From Vreelandella neptunia (GTDB lineage: Bacteria > Pseudomonadota > Gammaproteobacteria > Pseudomonadales > Halomonadaceae), in NCBI RefSeq assembly GCF_022489065.1, contig NZ_JAKVTW010000016.1:55896-119895 (forward strand): 64,000 nt of DNA. The letters run 5' to 3'. The notes beneath the pieces are model-generated. The model was not told the origin of the DNA and searched no databases. It saw only the letters and a list, made by a program, of their open reading frames with translations. The translations under genes were made by a program, and so were the position numbers. Position 1 is the stretch's first letter. The number at the start of each line of letters is the position of its first letter. Positions 8,596 to 18,028 of the stretch are shown here, piece by piece.

Positions 8596-10115
8596 GATGG
8601 TTTCTCATCATCAGTAATCGGTTTGAAACGGCGCAGCTCTAGTAGACGGTAGCCCGTGTAATTGCCCAGCAACAAAATCAGCGCCATCAAAATTAACTGC
8701 ACGCCTAGGAAGTTGAAGGTGATGTGACGCACCCAGGGGTTATTCATCGCCAGGTAAGCAAGAATAGCGGTAATCAAACTGCCGCCACCCTGTATCAATA
8801 CCTGCTTAGGACCTTCTTCTTCCCACAAAATCGACATCCGCTCAATGGTCCAGGCAAGAATGATCATCGGGAAGAAGGTGATCGTTAAGCCAGCACTAAG
8901 CCCCATACGATAGGCCAGTACGGTGAAGATAGAGATTATCGCGATCACCGTTATGATGACCGCGGACACTCTGGCCACTAGCAGTAAGTTCAAATAGGAG
9001 AGGTAGTTACGAATAACCAAACCAACGGCAACGATAAGCAGGAAGCCAATCAAGCCCGTGGGCAGGGTGGTTTGAATGAAGGCGAGGGCGATCAATACCG
9101 GCATAAAAGTACCGGACGTTTTAACCCCCACCAGCACACGCAGAAACACCACCATTAAGGCGCCAATCGGAATCAGCAAAATGGTTTGGAATAGCGCTTG
9201 CTCTTCCAGGGGCAGGCTGTGAATAGAGAAGTTCAGCAATGTGTCTTCTGAGTAGTGATTACGCACCGCTGCTGAAGCCGGCTGATCATGGGTCATCATG
9301 GAAAACGTAACCCGTGAGTTTGTGCCGCCTTGAACTTCTAACACCGCTCGGCCGCCGGTTTCCCACAGCAGTAAATTGTCCGGCTTGCCTTGCGCGCCTG
9401 TAAGCGGGTGGAAAATTGACCACTCTTCGCCAGTCTCATCAAACACCTGAATCCAACTGCTTAGTGTTTGGCGACGACGTCCATCTTCCAACAGTAGGCC
9501 GCTCACTTCACGCGCGGAAACGCCTGCCTGATTGAGCAAGCGCACCACCAGGGCTGCAGGATTCTCTTGAGACAGCAGGAGACGCGCGTTTTCCCCTTGA
9601 CGCTCACCATTCACATCCTGGATGAGTTCGCGAGCGAAGGTGGCGTTATTCGCACTTCGTGCCCAGGCTTGTTCAATCAGTTGACTGGCCGCCGTATCGT
9701 AAGGACTTTCCCACGGTGTTGCCGGAGACATTTCAGGCGGCGTTTGTATGGGCGAACGGGCATCTTGGGATACCAGCATTTGCACCGAGTAATAGAGTGT
9801 TTGGCTGCCCGCTGCTTCGCGAATCGTCCACTGAGCAGTACGACCCAGCTCATCTGCTTGATAAGCAAGACCAAAACCTGAAGATGCCGTATTTTCGGTC
9901 AATACTCGATAGCCCGCTTGGTGAGAAGGCAGGGCTAAGTCAACCTGTACCGGGCCGCCTTGAGCATTAAAGGTGATACCCGCCTCAATCTCCCATACTT
10001 GGCGCTGTTCACCGGGCAACCATGGGATTTCAAACTGCACATGGCGATGTACGCTGGTGGCAATACCTGCCACCAGTAAGAAGCCGACAATGATATAAAA
10101 CATTAACCGTGACAT
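8592..10115 (-). CDS. Inactive transglutaminase with C-terminal 7TM domain
   Basis: A 507-residue inner-membrane protein. One N-terminal membrane helix (about 4-21) is followed by a periplasmic region of about 290 residues and then a block of roughly seven membrane helices (about 310-490). The periplasmic region contains a transglutaminase-like fold (PAALVVRLLNQAGVSAREVSG, residues about 190-210) in which the catalytic residues are missing: the usual Cys position reads ENPAA, the His-Trp is SSW, and the Asp position reads HPLTG. It may therefore bind, not cut or crosslink, a peptide and pass a signal to the membrane. It sits between the ATP-grasp ligase and the retropepsin-like lipoprotein, an arrangement conserved in proteobacteria. 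Start supported by AAAGGAA about seven bases upstream. Confidence 0.87.
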   Translation of the reverse strand: MSRLMFYIIVGFLLVAGIATSVHRHVQFEIPWLPGEQRQVWEIEAGITFNAQGGPVQVDLALPSHQAGYRVLTENTASSGFGLAYQADELGRTAQWTIREAAGSQTLYYSVQMLVSQDARSPIQTPPEMSPATPWESPYDTAASQLIEQAWARSANNATFARELIQDVNGERQGENARLLLSQENPAALVVRLLNQAGVSAREVSGLLLEDGRRRQTLSSWIQVFDETGEEWSIFHPLTGAQGKPDNLLLWETGGRAVLEVQGGTNSRVTFSMMTHDQPASAAVRNHYSEDTLLNFSIHSLPLEEQALFQTILLIPIGALMVVFLRVLVGVKTSGTFMPVLIALAFIQTTLPTGLIGFLLIVAVGLVIRNYLSYLNLLLVARVSAVIITVIAIISIFTVLAYRMGLSAGLTITFFPMIILAWTIERMSILWEEEGPKQVLIQGGGSLITAILAYLAMNNPWVRHITFNFLGVQLILMALILLLGNYTGYRLLELRRFKPITDDEKPS

Positions 10116-10153
10116 GGAGATTCCTTTCTGCGTTTAGCGCCAGGGAAGAGCAG

Positions 10154-10993
10154 TTACTCTTCTGTATCGTCTTCATCAACTGCTTCATCATCAGCAGCTT
10201 CATCGGCTGGCTCGCCACCAGGAAACTCGGGGCGTTCATGTAAATAGGTGTCAGCAACGTCAATCACCGCAATATCTAGCAAGAAACGACGGCCAAGCAG
10301 GACGGGATAATCAAGATGCGAGCGGTCGTTGAGGGTAAATTCCACGTTTTCACGAATAGGCCCCAAGGTCATTAACAAAGAAATAACCGGGCGTGACTCT
10401 TCTCCTGAGGCTTGAACGATACGCACTCGGCGCACAATCGGGGCTTCAATCCACTCATCACGCTGCGACTCAACGGCCACATCGTCATCGTTAAGGGCTA
10501 ATTTAAAGCGCACCCAATCTTCACCATCACGTTCAAAGCGGGTGATGTCAGCGGCAGATAACGACGACGTATTGGCACCTGAATCAACACGCGCTTTAAG
10601 GTAGGTACCCAAACTCGGCAGCCCAACCCATTCGCTGCGCCCCAGTAGTGTTTTGGTACTTAACGTTTCATCTACTTCACACTCTTCGCGGATGATGACA
10701 GGCTCTTCATCGCGTGCTTCTAACTGCTGTACATCTTGGCGCAAATTGCGCAGTAAACTGCCGACTTCACGCATGTCGGCAGTCAGTATTTGTTGCTGAT
10801 CAAGCTGGCGTGTCTGAATCTCAGAACTCGTGCCGCATTGCTGAGCCAGCTCACTTTGTAATTCCAGGATACGTGCATTAAAAGACGCTTCACTTAAAGG
10901 AGGCGGCTCATTAGTTTCTGGCGGGGCGATCGCTGCACAGCCTGCGATTGAAAGCGACAAGCCAGCTATTAGCCACAAAACACCTGGGCGCAT
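10154..10993 (-). CDS. Retropepsin-like lipoprotein (annotated family: ATP-dependent zinc protease)
   Basis: Family usually labelled ATP-dependent zinc protease, but the sequence carries a retropepsin-type signature: VDSGANTSSLSA, matching D-[ST]-G-A of aspartic proteases, and a later YPVLLGRRFL resembling the second retropepsin motif. I start it at ATG 10993 because this places a clean lipoprotein signal at the N terminus (MRPGVLWLIAGLSLSIAGCAA, lipobox IAGC); the longer ORF from 11065 would bury it. The mature protein has a short coiled-coil region and then the protease-like domain (about 130-250), with an acidic tail. Genes downstream encode the 7TM protein and the ligase. It is probably an envelope lipoprotein; its target is not known. 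Confidence 0.85.
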   Translation of the reverse strand: MRPGVLWLIAGLSLSIAGCAAIAPPETNEPPPLSEASFNARILELQSELAQQCGTSSEIQTRQLDQQQILTADMREVGSLLRNLRQDVQQLEARDEEPVIIREECEVDETLSTKTLLGRSEWVGLPSLGTYLKARVDSGANTSSLSAADITRFERDGEDWVRFKLALNDDDVAVESQRDEWIEAPIVRRVRIVQASGEESRPVISLLMTLGPIRENVEFTLNDRSHLDYPVLLGRRFLLDIAVIDVADTYLHERPEFPGGEPADEAADDEAVDEDDTEE

Positions 10994-11219
10994 AACGAGA
11001 GATATCCTTGGACAATAGGTGGGGGAATGATAAGGAGATGGGCGACTAGTGTCCAACGTCATCATGCTTTTTCAGACACCCAGTTTATTTGATTTAACAT
11101 AATATATATTAAGCGAACCAACAGGAGTGACTGTAGCCATGACCACTTAGGTACTCTATGCTGTCAGAATGTTTCACCACAATTGTACCTGAATCCATTT
11201 TCATATAGGAAATGACACC

Positions 11220-11750
11220 ATGAGTCGCCTTTTTCGTATTGGTTTTTTCACGCTGCTCTTCTTACTGGCTGGCTGTGCCAATGTTGATATCGAAGATTAT
11301 GCCGATTCGGAGCCCCGCCTCGATATCGCCGAGTATTTCGAAGGCTCTACCCGCGCGTGGGGCATGGTGCAGGATTACTCTGGCGAGGTACAGCGCCGCT
11401 TTACCGTGGAGATCCAAGGCAGCTATGAAAACGACATCCTGACGCTAGATGAATCCTTCACATTTTCAGACGGAGAAACTGATCGCAGGGTTTGGACCTT
11501 TGAACGTATCAATGCCAACCACTGGGTTGGTAACGCCAGTGACGTGGATGTCCAAGTGGATGCACGACAATATGGCCATGCTTTTCACATGCGCTACCCG
11601 TTAGAAATCTCTATCGATGGACGTATGATTACTTTCACCATGGATGACTGGATGTATCTGCAGCCAGATGGCCGTTTGATTAATCGAACGGCAATGCGCA
11701 AATTTGGCTTTACGCTTGGCGAAATCACGCTCGTTTTCGATAAAAGCTAG
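11220..11750 (+). CDS. DUF3833 family lipoprotein
   Basis: A 176-residue predicted lipoprotein. The signal peptide MSRLFRIGFFTLLFLLAGCA has a clear lipobox (LLAGC), so the mature protein would begin at Cys19. The remainder reads like the DUF3833 family: DIAEYFEGSTRAWGMVQDYS, then a beta-rich domain with DDWMYLQPDGRLINRTAM. The function is unknown. AGGAAATGACACC precedes the ATG, giving an adequate ribosome site. It shares a bidirectional terminator with the convergent ectC, and its coding strand differs from the surrounding envelope and ect genes. Confidence 0.85.
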   Translation: MSRLFRIGFFTLLFLLAGCANVDIEDYADSEPRLDIAEYFEGSTRAWGMVQDYSGEVQRRFTVEIQGSYENDILTLDESFTFSDGETDRRVWTFERINANHWVGNASDVDVQVDARQYGHAFHMRYPLEISIDGRMITFTMDDWMYLQPDGRLINRTAMRKFGFTLGEITLVFDKS

Positions 11751-11811
11751 TAGCTAGATAGCGGTTTTTCGGTAACGTAGACATTGAGCTAACGAGCTGA
11801 TTCAATCCAGC

Positions 11812-11845
11812 AAAAAAGCAGCCCGCTTTAGCAGGCTGCTTTTCA
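11812..11845. terminator. Bidirectional terminator between DUF3833 gene and ectC
   Basis: AAAAGCAGCC at 11814-11823 pairs with GGCTGCTTTT at 11834-11843 around a 10-base loop. The minus strand has a run of six T after the stem, serving ectC. The plus strand has four T within the stem end, serving the DUF3833 gene. Confidence 0.85.
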
Positions 11846-11877
11846 TATCTTACGCTGACGTTTTACTCAACCGCTGC

Positions 11878-12270
11878 TCACTCTGGAGCTGCGTAGGAGC
11901 CATCTTCCTGGTGAACTTCATTACCTGTAATCGGTGGCGTGAAGACACAGGCAACCGTCATGCCTTTCTCTTTGCCGCGCAGCAGGTGTTCGTCGTGCTG
12001 ATCCAGCAGATAGATATCACCGGCTTTGATTGGCCAAATTTTACCGTCGGCTAGCGTTTCAACTTCGCCTTCACCTTCATAGCAAAAAACGGCTTCATAG
12101 TGGTTTTTGTAATGAATATGCGTCTCGGTACCTGGAAAAATGCGGGTAATGTGGAACGAAAAACCTGCATTGTCGTTAGCCAGAACAAGACGTGTGCTGT
12201 CCCAGTTGCCATTTTCGGCGGTCACTAGGCGTTCCGTTTTGCGCGCTTCTTCAAGATTACGAACGATCAT
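11878..12270 (-). CDS. ectC: Ectoine synthase EctC
   Basis: Closes N-gamma-acetyl-diaminobutyrate to ectoine, the last step of synthesis of this compatible solute. A cupin fold is visible, with [20 protein letters not shown] holding the metal-binding residues and [19 protein letters not shown] completing the barrel. The start at 12270 ([16 protein letters not shown]) matches the family start and has GGAGT eight bases upstream; an ORF from 12288 adds six unlikely residues. Length is 130 residues, normal. It is the last gene of ectABC, 91 bases after ectB, and ends before a bidirectional terminator. Confidence 0.98.
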   Translation of the reverse strand: MIVRNLEEARKTERLVTAENGNWDSTRLVLANDNAGFSFHITRIFPGTETHIHYKNHYEAVFCYEGEGEVETLADGKIWPIKAGDIYLLDQHDEHLLRGKEKGMTVACVFTPPITGNEVHQEDGSYAAPE

Positions 12271-12361
12271 AGAAGTACTCCGTTGCATAGTGGCTGGCGA
12301 TTACCAGCCACTTTATCCCTAACTAAAACCCGTGAGCTTACGCTCTTATCCTAACGGCTAA

Positions 12362-13660
<1,299 letters not shown>

Positions 13661-13741
13661 TCAGGCGTTACTGGCCCGGAGCAACATGAGCGGGAAAAAT
13701 AGTATGTTCCTATCCAATATAAACGCGATGAGGACAGCGTA

Positions 13742-14320
13742 TTAGATGCGGTCTGTTTGAAACGGACCTATACGAACCAGGTTTTCCGGATCATGCTCCC
13801 CCCCGAGCTGTTCGGTAGAGAAATATTCGCGACTATTGAGCGGCGCGTGCCAACGCGCCGCTAAACGGCGAAATAACCCCCATGAAGCTAAATTATCGGG
13901 GGTGATGGTGGTTTCAAGGTGATGCACATCTTCAAGTTCAGGGCGCGACATAATTGCCTCGACCAGCCGACGCGCAAGACCAGTACCACGAGCTTTTTCA
14001 CCAACGGCTACTTGCCAGAGAAAGTAGGTATCGGGCGCATTATCTTTTACGTAGCCAGACACAAAACCGACTACTTCGCCCTCTTCATTGGTCGCAACCG
14101 CACAGGTATCACGAAATTGGGTGGCGAGTAACAAGTAAGCATAGGCGGAGTTCACATCTAGTGGCGGACAAGCTTTAATAAGCTCATACACGCCCCAGCC
14201 GTCGTCTGCATTAGGCTTACGAATGAAAAGAGGCATCTCTGAGTGCCCTACAACAGCATCAGCCACCGTTGGCCGCGCGAGGTCAGCAGAGGGAGTAAAA
14301 GGTTGTGTCGGCGTACTCAT
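13742..14320 (-). CDS. ectA: Diaminobutyrate acetyltransferase EctA
   Basis: Acetylates L-2,4-diaminobutyrate at the gamma amino group with acetyl-CoA, the second step of ectoine synthesis. It is a GNAT-fold enzyme of 192 residues. FIRKPNADDGWGVYELIKAC marks the start of the domain, and VAVGEKARGTGLARRLVEAI is the acetyl-CoA-binding loop (about 105-125). The ORF has a Thr/Ser-rich N-terminal stretch before the conserved domain; an internal start is possible, but none has a better ribosome site. It is the first gene of ectABC and follows a strong predicted promoter, in keeping with osmotic induction known for this operon in Halomonas. Confidence 0.97.
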   Translation of the reverse strand: MSTPTQPFTPSADLARPTVADAVVGHSEMPLFIRKPNADDGWGVYELIKACPPLDVNSAYAYLLLATQFRDTCAVATNEEGEVVGFVSGYVKDNAPDTYFLWQVAVGEKARGTGLARRLVEAIMSRPELEDVHHLETTITPDNLASWGLFRRLAARWHAPLNSREYFSTEQLGGEHDPENLVRIGPFQTDRI

Positions 14321-14352
14321 AGTTATGCTTCGCTGTAGCGAATTTGACGATT

Positions 14353-14381
14353 ATTATAACAGCTGATTATGAGCAATTCAA
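14353..14381 (-). promoter_or_regulatory. Predicted strong sigma70 promoter of ectABC
   Basis: On the minus strand TTGAAT (complement of 14376-14381) is followed, after exactly 17 bp, by a perfect TATAAT (complement of 14353-14358), preceded by TG one base upstream (extended -10). The -10 ends 32 bases ahead of the ectA ATG. Confidence 0.75.
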
Positions 14382-14499
14382 AAGCCATATTATTCACCAC
14401 CCTACTTTCCATAATTTTTTGTTATGAGCCGGCGGCATATTAGCAGCGTGCTCACGTTCATCGTTACGTGACTACTTTTAGAATAGCGTAACTCAGCGT

Positions 14500-14531
14500 C
14501 AAAAAAAGGCGCACCAATGGCGACGCCTTTT
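14500..14531 (-). terminator. Rho-independent terminator of gor
   Basis: AAAAGGCG at 14504-14511 pairs with CGCCTTTT at 14524-14531; on the minus strand the stem ends in a run of seven T. It lies 31 bases after the gor stop and isolates the ect promoter from gor transcription. Confidence 0.8.
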
Positions 14532-14561
14532 AATGCCTTTAAACGCTATACGGTGATGATG

Positions 14562-15944
14562 CTAAGTGCGGGTTAGCGTACGCAGCGTCACGAACTCTTC
14601 TGCTCCAGTTGGGTGGATGCCCACCGTGCGGTCAAAGTCACGCTTGGTAAGGCCGGCCCTTACAGCAATGGCGATACCCTGAATGATTTCACCTGCATCG
14701 TCACCGACCATATGGGCACCCACCACCACATCTGTCGCGTCATCGACCACCAGCTTCATTAAGGTACGTTCATGGCTACCCGATAGAGTGTGTTTCATGG
14801 CACGAAAATCAGTGCTATAGACACGAATATGGGTGAATTTCTCCCGAGCTGCTTCTTCGGAGAGCCCCACGGTACCAATGTTTGGATGGCAAAAAACAGC
14901 GGTTGGGATCGTAGAGTAATCCAACGGTTCTGGCGCAGTATCGGCAAAATGGCAATCGACAAGCTGCATCGCTTCTGCCAGTGCCACCGGGGTTAACTCA
15001 GGCCCGGCGGTTAAATCCCCCAGCGCTAGTACCGAAGGCAGTGCTGTCTCAAAACGTTCATTGACAGGAATTTTGCCCGATTCGTCCAAGCTTAAACCCA
15101 GCGCATCAAGCCCCAAGTCACGAATATTGGCTTTACGCCCCGTGGCTGCCAACACGACATCGACTTCAAGCACTTCGCCCGTGGTTAGATGAACATTATA
15201 AGCTTCGTCGCTCGCCTCTATGCGCTCGATATTGGTGTTGAAGTGAAGGTTAACCCCTTTCCTTTTCATTTCAGCAAAGGTGAATTCGCGTACCTGTTGA
15301 TCAAAGCCTTTCAAAAAAAGCTCGCCGCGATAAATGAGGTGCGTCTCACTTCCCAGGCCGTTAAAAATGCTGGAAAACTCCACAGCGATATAGCCCCCAC
15401 CCAGCACCAAGAATCGCTTGGGGAACGTTTCTAAATCAAAGATCTGGTTGGAATCTACCGCGTATTCACTGCCGGGAAAGCTCGGCACCCAAGGCCACCC
15501 GCCTGTTGCGAGCAGGATTTTTTTAGCTGTCAACGATACATTACCGTGCTCGCCACTTAGCGTGACGGTATTGGCATCGGTTAATTTCGCGCGTGCGTTA
15601 AATAGCGTTACACCCGCGCCTTCAAGCATGCGTTGGTAGATGCCGTTGAGACGCTTAATTTCACTAACTTTGTTATCACGCAGCGTTGCCCAATCAAAGC
15701 TGGCGGGGCCAGGCAATTGCCAGCCAAAACCGGCGGAATCGTCAAAACTGTCTTGAAAATGTGCAGCGTACGAGTAAAGCTTTTTAGGGACACAGCCAAC
15801 GTTGACACAGGTTCCACCCAGGTATCGATCTTCCGCTATTGCCACCTTAGCGCCCGTGGCTGCTGCCATTCGGGCAGCACGCACACCACCAGAGCCCGCG
15901 CCGATAACCAGAAGGTCATATTCGTATTCAGAAACGTCTGCCAT
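14562..15944 (-). CDS. gor: Glutathione-disulfide reductase
   Basis: Reduces glutathione disulfide with NADPH to keep the cytoplasmic thiol pool reduced. The 460-residue protein has the FAD-binding GxGxxG (VIGAGSGGVRAARMAA, about 13-28) and the redox-active disulfide in GGTCVNVGCVPKKLY (about 43-57). It also has a second Rossmann loop (VLGGGYIAVEFSSIF) and the C-terminal catalytic His-Glu in GIHPTGAEEFVTL. These features separate it from mercuric reductase and lipoamide dehydrogenase. The gene is followed by its own terminator and lies upstream of ectA on the same strand. Start at 15944 (MADVSEYEYDLLVIGAGSGG). Confidence 0.96.
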   Translation of the reverse strand: MADVSEYEYDLLVIGAGSGGVRAARMAAATGAKVAIAEDRYLGGTCVNVGCVPKKLYSYAAHFQDSFDDSAGFGWQLPGPASFDWATLRDNKVSEIKRLNGIYQRMLEGAGVTLFNARAKLTDANTVTLSGEHGNVSLTAKKILLATGGWPWVPSFPGSEYAVDSNQIFDLETFPKRFLVLGGGYIAVEFSSIFNGLGSETHLIYRGELFLKGFDQQVREFTFAEMKRKGVNLHFNTNIERIEASDEAYNVHLTTGEVLEVDVVLAATGRKANIRDLGLDALGLSLDESGKIPVNERFETALPSVLALGDLTAGPELTPVALAEAMQLVDCHFADTAPEPLDYSTIPTAVFCHPNIGTVGLSEEAAREKFTHIRVYSTDFRAMKHTLSGSHERTLMKLVVDDATDVVVGAHMVGDDAGEIIQGIAIAVRAGLTKRDFDRTVGIHPTGAEEFVTLRTLTRT

Positions 15945-16131
15945 CGTATGCTCCCGTGGAGTTTAAAATTTGTGCCCCGTTCAGGCCAAGTGAACGTATT
16001 GACCAAGCCCTCAGAGGAGGTTAAAACCATTTTCTGCTATTTTATACTGTCCAATACTTTATACTTGCCAAGATTTAACATTCTGCTTTTTGATCAGCGA
16101 CTTAACTCTATTTAACTCTGTTGGAGACCGT

Positions 16132-16779
16132 ATGTCTGACCCTATTGCGACGCTACTCGATAACAATCGTGCTTGGGCTGAGCGCATGTGCGAAGAGGAT
16201 CCCGAATACTTTAAGCGTCTCTCAAATCAGCAAAATCCAGATTATTTATGGATTGGCTGTTCAGATAGCCGTGTGCCTGCCAATCAAATTATCGCACTGC
16301 CGCCAGGCGAAGTATTCGTACACAGAAATGTCGCAAATCTACTCCACCATACGGACATGAATGCCCTGTCGGTGGTTCAGTATGCGGTGGATGTGCTGAA
16401 GGTCAGCCACATCATGATTGTCGGACACTACGGCTGTGGTGGCATTAAGGCCGCCATGATGGGAGGCGAATGTGGTGTCGTCGATTACTGGCTGCATTCG
16501 GTTCGCGAGCAGTATAATCGTCACCGGGACTCGCTAGATCACCTCCCTCTCGAAGATCAAATTGATCGCATGTGTGAGCTCAATGTTAAAGCTCAGGTTA
16601 ACAGTTTATGCCGCACCAAGATTTTGCAGCGCGCTTGGCAGCGTGGCCAGAAAATCTCGGTACATGGCTGGGTATACGGTTTGAGTGATGGGCGCGTTAA
16701 AGATCTGAACTGCACTATCAGCGGCTTGGAACAGGTGGAGACACTCTACCGTATAGATCGCTTAGAGAGAGGCGATTAA
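16132..16779 (+). CDS. can: Beta-class carbonic anhydrase
   Basis: Interconverts CO2 and bicarbonate in the cytoplasm. The 215-residue protein has the zinc ligands in LWIGCSDSRVPANQI (Cys, with the Asp-Arg dyad, near residue 42) and in IVGHYGCGGIKAAMMGG (His and Cys, near 98-101). The start at 16132 (MSDPIATLLDNNRAW) has GGAG five bases upstream; the longer ORF from 16090 adds 14 residues with no ribosome site. It stands alone and converges on a cytochrome c' gene across a long hairpin. Confidence 0.96.
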   Translation: MSDPIATLLDNNRAWAERMCEEDPEYFKRLSNQQNPDYLWIGCSDSRVPANQIIALPPGEVFVHRNVANLLHHTDMNALSVVQYAVDVLKVSHIMIVGHYGCGGIKAAMMGGECGVVDYWLHSVREQYNRHRDSLDHLPLEDQIDRMCELNVKAQVNSLCRTKILQRAWQRGQKISVHGWVYGLSDGRVKDLNCTISGLEQVETLYRIDRLERGD

Positions 16780-16792
16780 GCAACAACTTCCA

Positions 16793-16824
16793 CGCCTACC
16801 GCTGCTTAGTCGTAGCGGTAGGCG
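16793..16824. repeat. 11-bp-stem hairpin overlapping the 3' end of the cytochrome c' gene
   Basis: CGCCTACCGCT at 16793-16803 is perfectly complementary to 16814-16824 with a 10-base loop. The arms contain the last codons and the stop of the minus-strand cytochrome c' gene. There is no T-run on either strand. It lies between the convergent can and cytochrome c' genes. Confidence 0.8.
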
Positions 16825-17336
16825 CGGTGGCAGCTTTTACAGCTTGCGCCAACGTCTGAAAGCGCTCGGGCCGTCTCACGAGGATCCTCCTGCTCCGCTA
16901 CGTCAACCAAATGGGCAACTTTCTCCTCAAGATCAGTAAACCCAGCGGCGAACTCATCCCACTCCTCCCAAATAGAAGCGCGCGCCTCGGAGCCGCCTCC
17001 GTGAGTGCCTGCTATAAATGCCGGCAATAAGTGTTGTGCGCTTGCGCGTTCCTGAAGCTCCGCTAAACGCGGTGCAGCGGCTTCGATATCTTGATTATTA
17101 ATCAGATCAAAACGCAGCTGCCGTACCAGACTTTCAATATCCTTAAGCTCTTCACGGCGCCATACCACTGCCTCGCGGTCGCTTGCGAAGGGCGTATCAC
17201 TGGCCGCCGCTGGCATGGTTAGCGAGCTATTGGCAGGCCCATCAGCCGAAACCAACGGCGTGCACAGCAAAAACGCGAAGGCACTACTCAACGCAATGCC
17301 TGATAACGCCCTTTTAGGGTAATAACACTGCTGCAT
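16806..17336 (-). CDS. Cytochrome c' family protein
   Basis: A 176-residue periplasmic haem protein. A signal peptide is visible (basic start, then LSGIALSSAFAFLLCTPLVSA, cleavage probably near residue 31). The rest is helical, with one haem-binding motif CKSCHRAYR at the extreme C terminus, which is the position for class II cytochrome c'. Four-helix periodicity runs from about 50 to 170. Cytochromes c' often bind NO; whether this one does cannot be told. The gene is 48 bases downstream of msrA, itself next to tamB, so it may be the last gene of a tamAB-msrA-cytochrome unit. Confidence 0.85.
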   Translation of the reverse strand: MQQCYYPKRALSGIALSSAFAFLLCTPLVSADGPANSSLTMPAAASDTPFASDREAVVWRREELKDIESLVRQLRFDLINNQDIEAAAPRLAELQERASAQHLLPAFIAGTHGGGSEARASIWEEWDEFAAGFTDLEEKVAHLVDVAEQEDPRETARALSDVGASCKSCHRAYRYD

Positions 17337-17384
17337 TATGGATTCCTATGGATAATTGACTAATTAACGTTGTTAAACAGAGAA

Positions 17385-18017
17385 CTAGCCAATGGGACAG
17401 GTAACACCTGTGCCTTTTAAACCGCAGTAGCCATTAGGGTTTTTATCGAGATACTGCTGGTGATATGCCTCTGCATAGTAAAACGTGTCTAATAATTTTA
17501 TCTCGGTGGTAATCGCACCCCTACCCGCTTCGTCTAGCGCCTGTTGATACGCAGCTGCGCTCTGCTGGGCAGCTTCAAGCTGTGCTTGGCTGGTGGTAAA
17601 AATGGCAGAACGATACTGTGAGCCAACATCGTTACCTTGACGATTACCCTGGGTTGGATCGTGCTGCTCCCAGAACACTTGCAATAAGGTTTCCAGACCA
17701 ACTTGCTTAGGGTCGTAAACCACTCTTACTACTTCAGTATGGCCGGTACGCCCCGTGCATGTCTCATCATAGGTTGGGTTGGGTGTTTCACCACCGGCAT
17801 ACCCCGCCGCGGTCACATATACACCAGGCAACTGCCAGAACAGTCGCTCCACGCCCCAGAAGCAGCCCATCCCTAGAACAATGTCTTCATAGCCACTCGG
17901 GAATGGCGGATGTAGCGAGTGACCATTGATGGTATGTACATCGCTGGTCTCAATGGGGGTATCGCGCCCAGGCAATACACGGCTAGCACTGGCATTAGCG
18001 TTTGAAAATAGCGACAT
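17385..18017 (-). CDS. msrA: Peptide-methionine (S)-S-oxide reductase MsrA
   Basis: Repairs oxidised methionine (S-sulfoxide) in proteins, using thioredoxin. The 210-residue protein has the hallmark catalytic motif [18 protein letters not shown] (Cys near 52), [20 protein letters not shown] and HAEVV-like segments ([12 protein letters not shown]). A C-terminal pair of Cys ([14 protein letters not shown]) can act as resolving cysteines. The N-terminal extension of about 40 residues has no signal peptide. It starts 11 bases after the tamB stop and is probably co-transcribed with tamAB. Confidence 0.96.
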   Translation of the reverse strand: MSLFSNANASASRVLPGRDTPIETSDVHTINGHSLHPPFPSGYEDIVLGMGCFWGVERLFWQLPGVYVTAAGYAGGETPNPTYDETCTGRTGHTEVVRVVYDPKQVGLETLLQVFWEQHDPTQGNRQGNDVGSQYRSAIFTTSQAQLEAAQQSAAAYQQALDEAGRGAITTEIKLLDTFYYAEAYHQQYLDKNPNGYCGLKGTGVTCPIG

Positions 18018-18028
18018 ATCGCCCTCAC

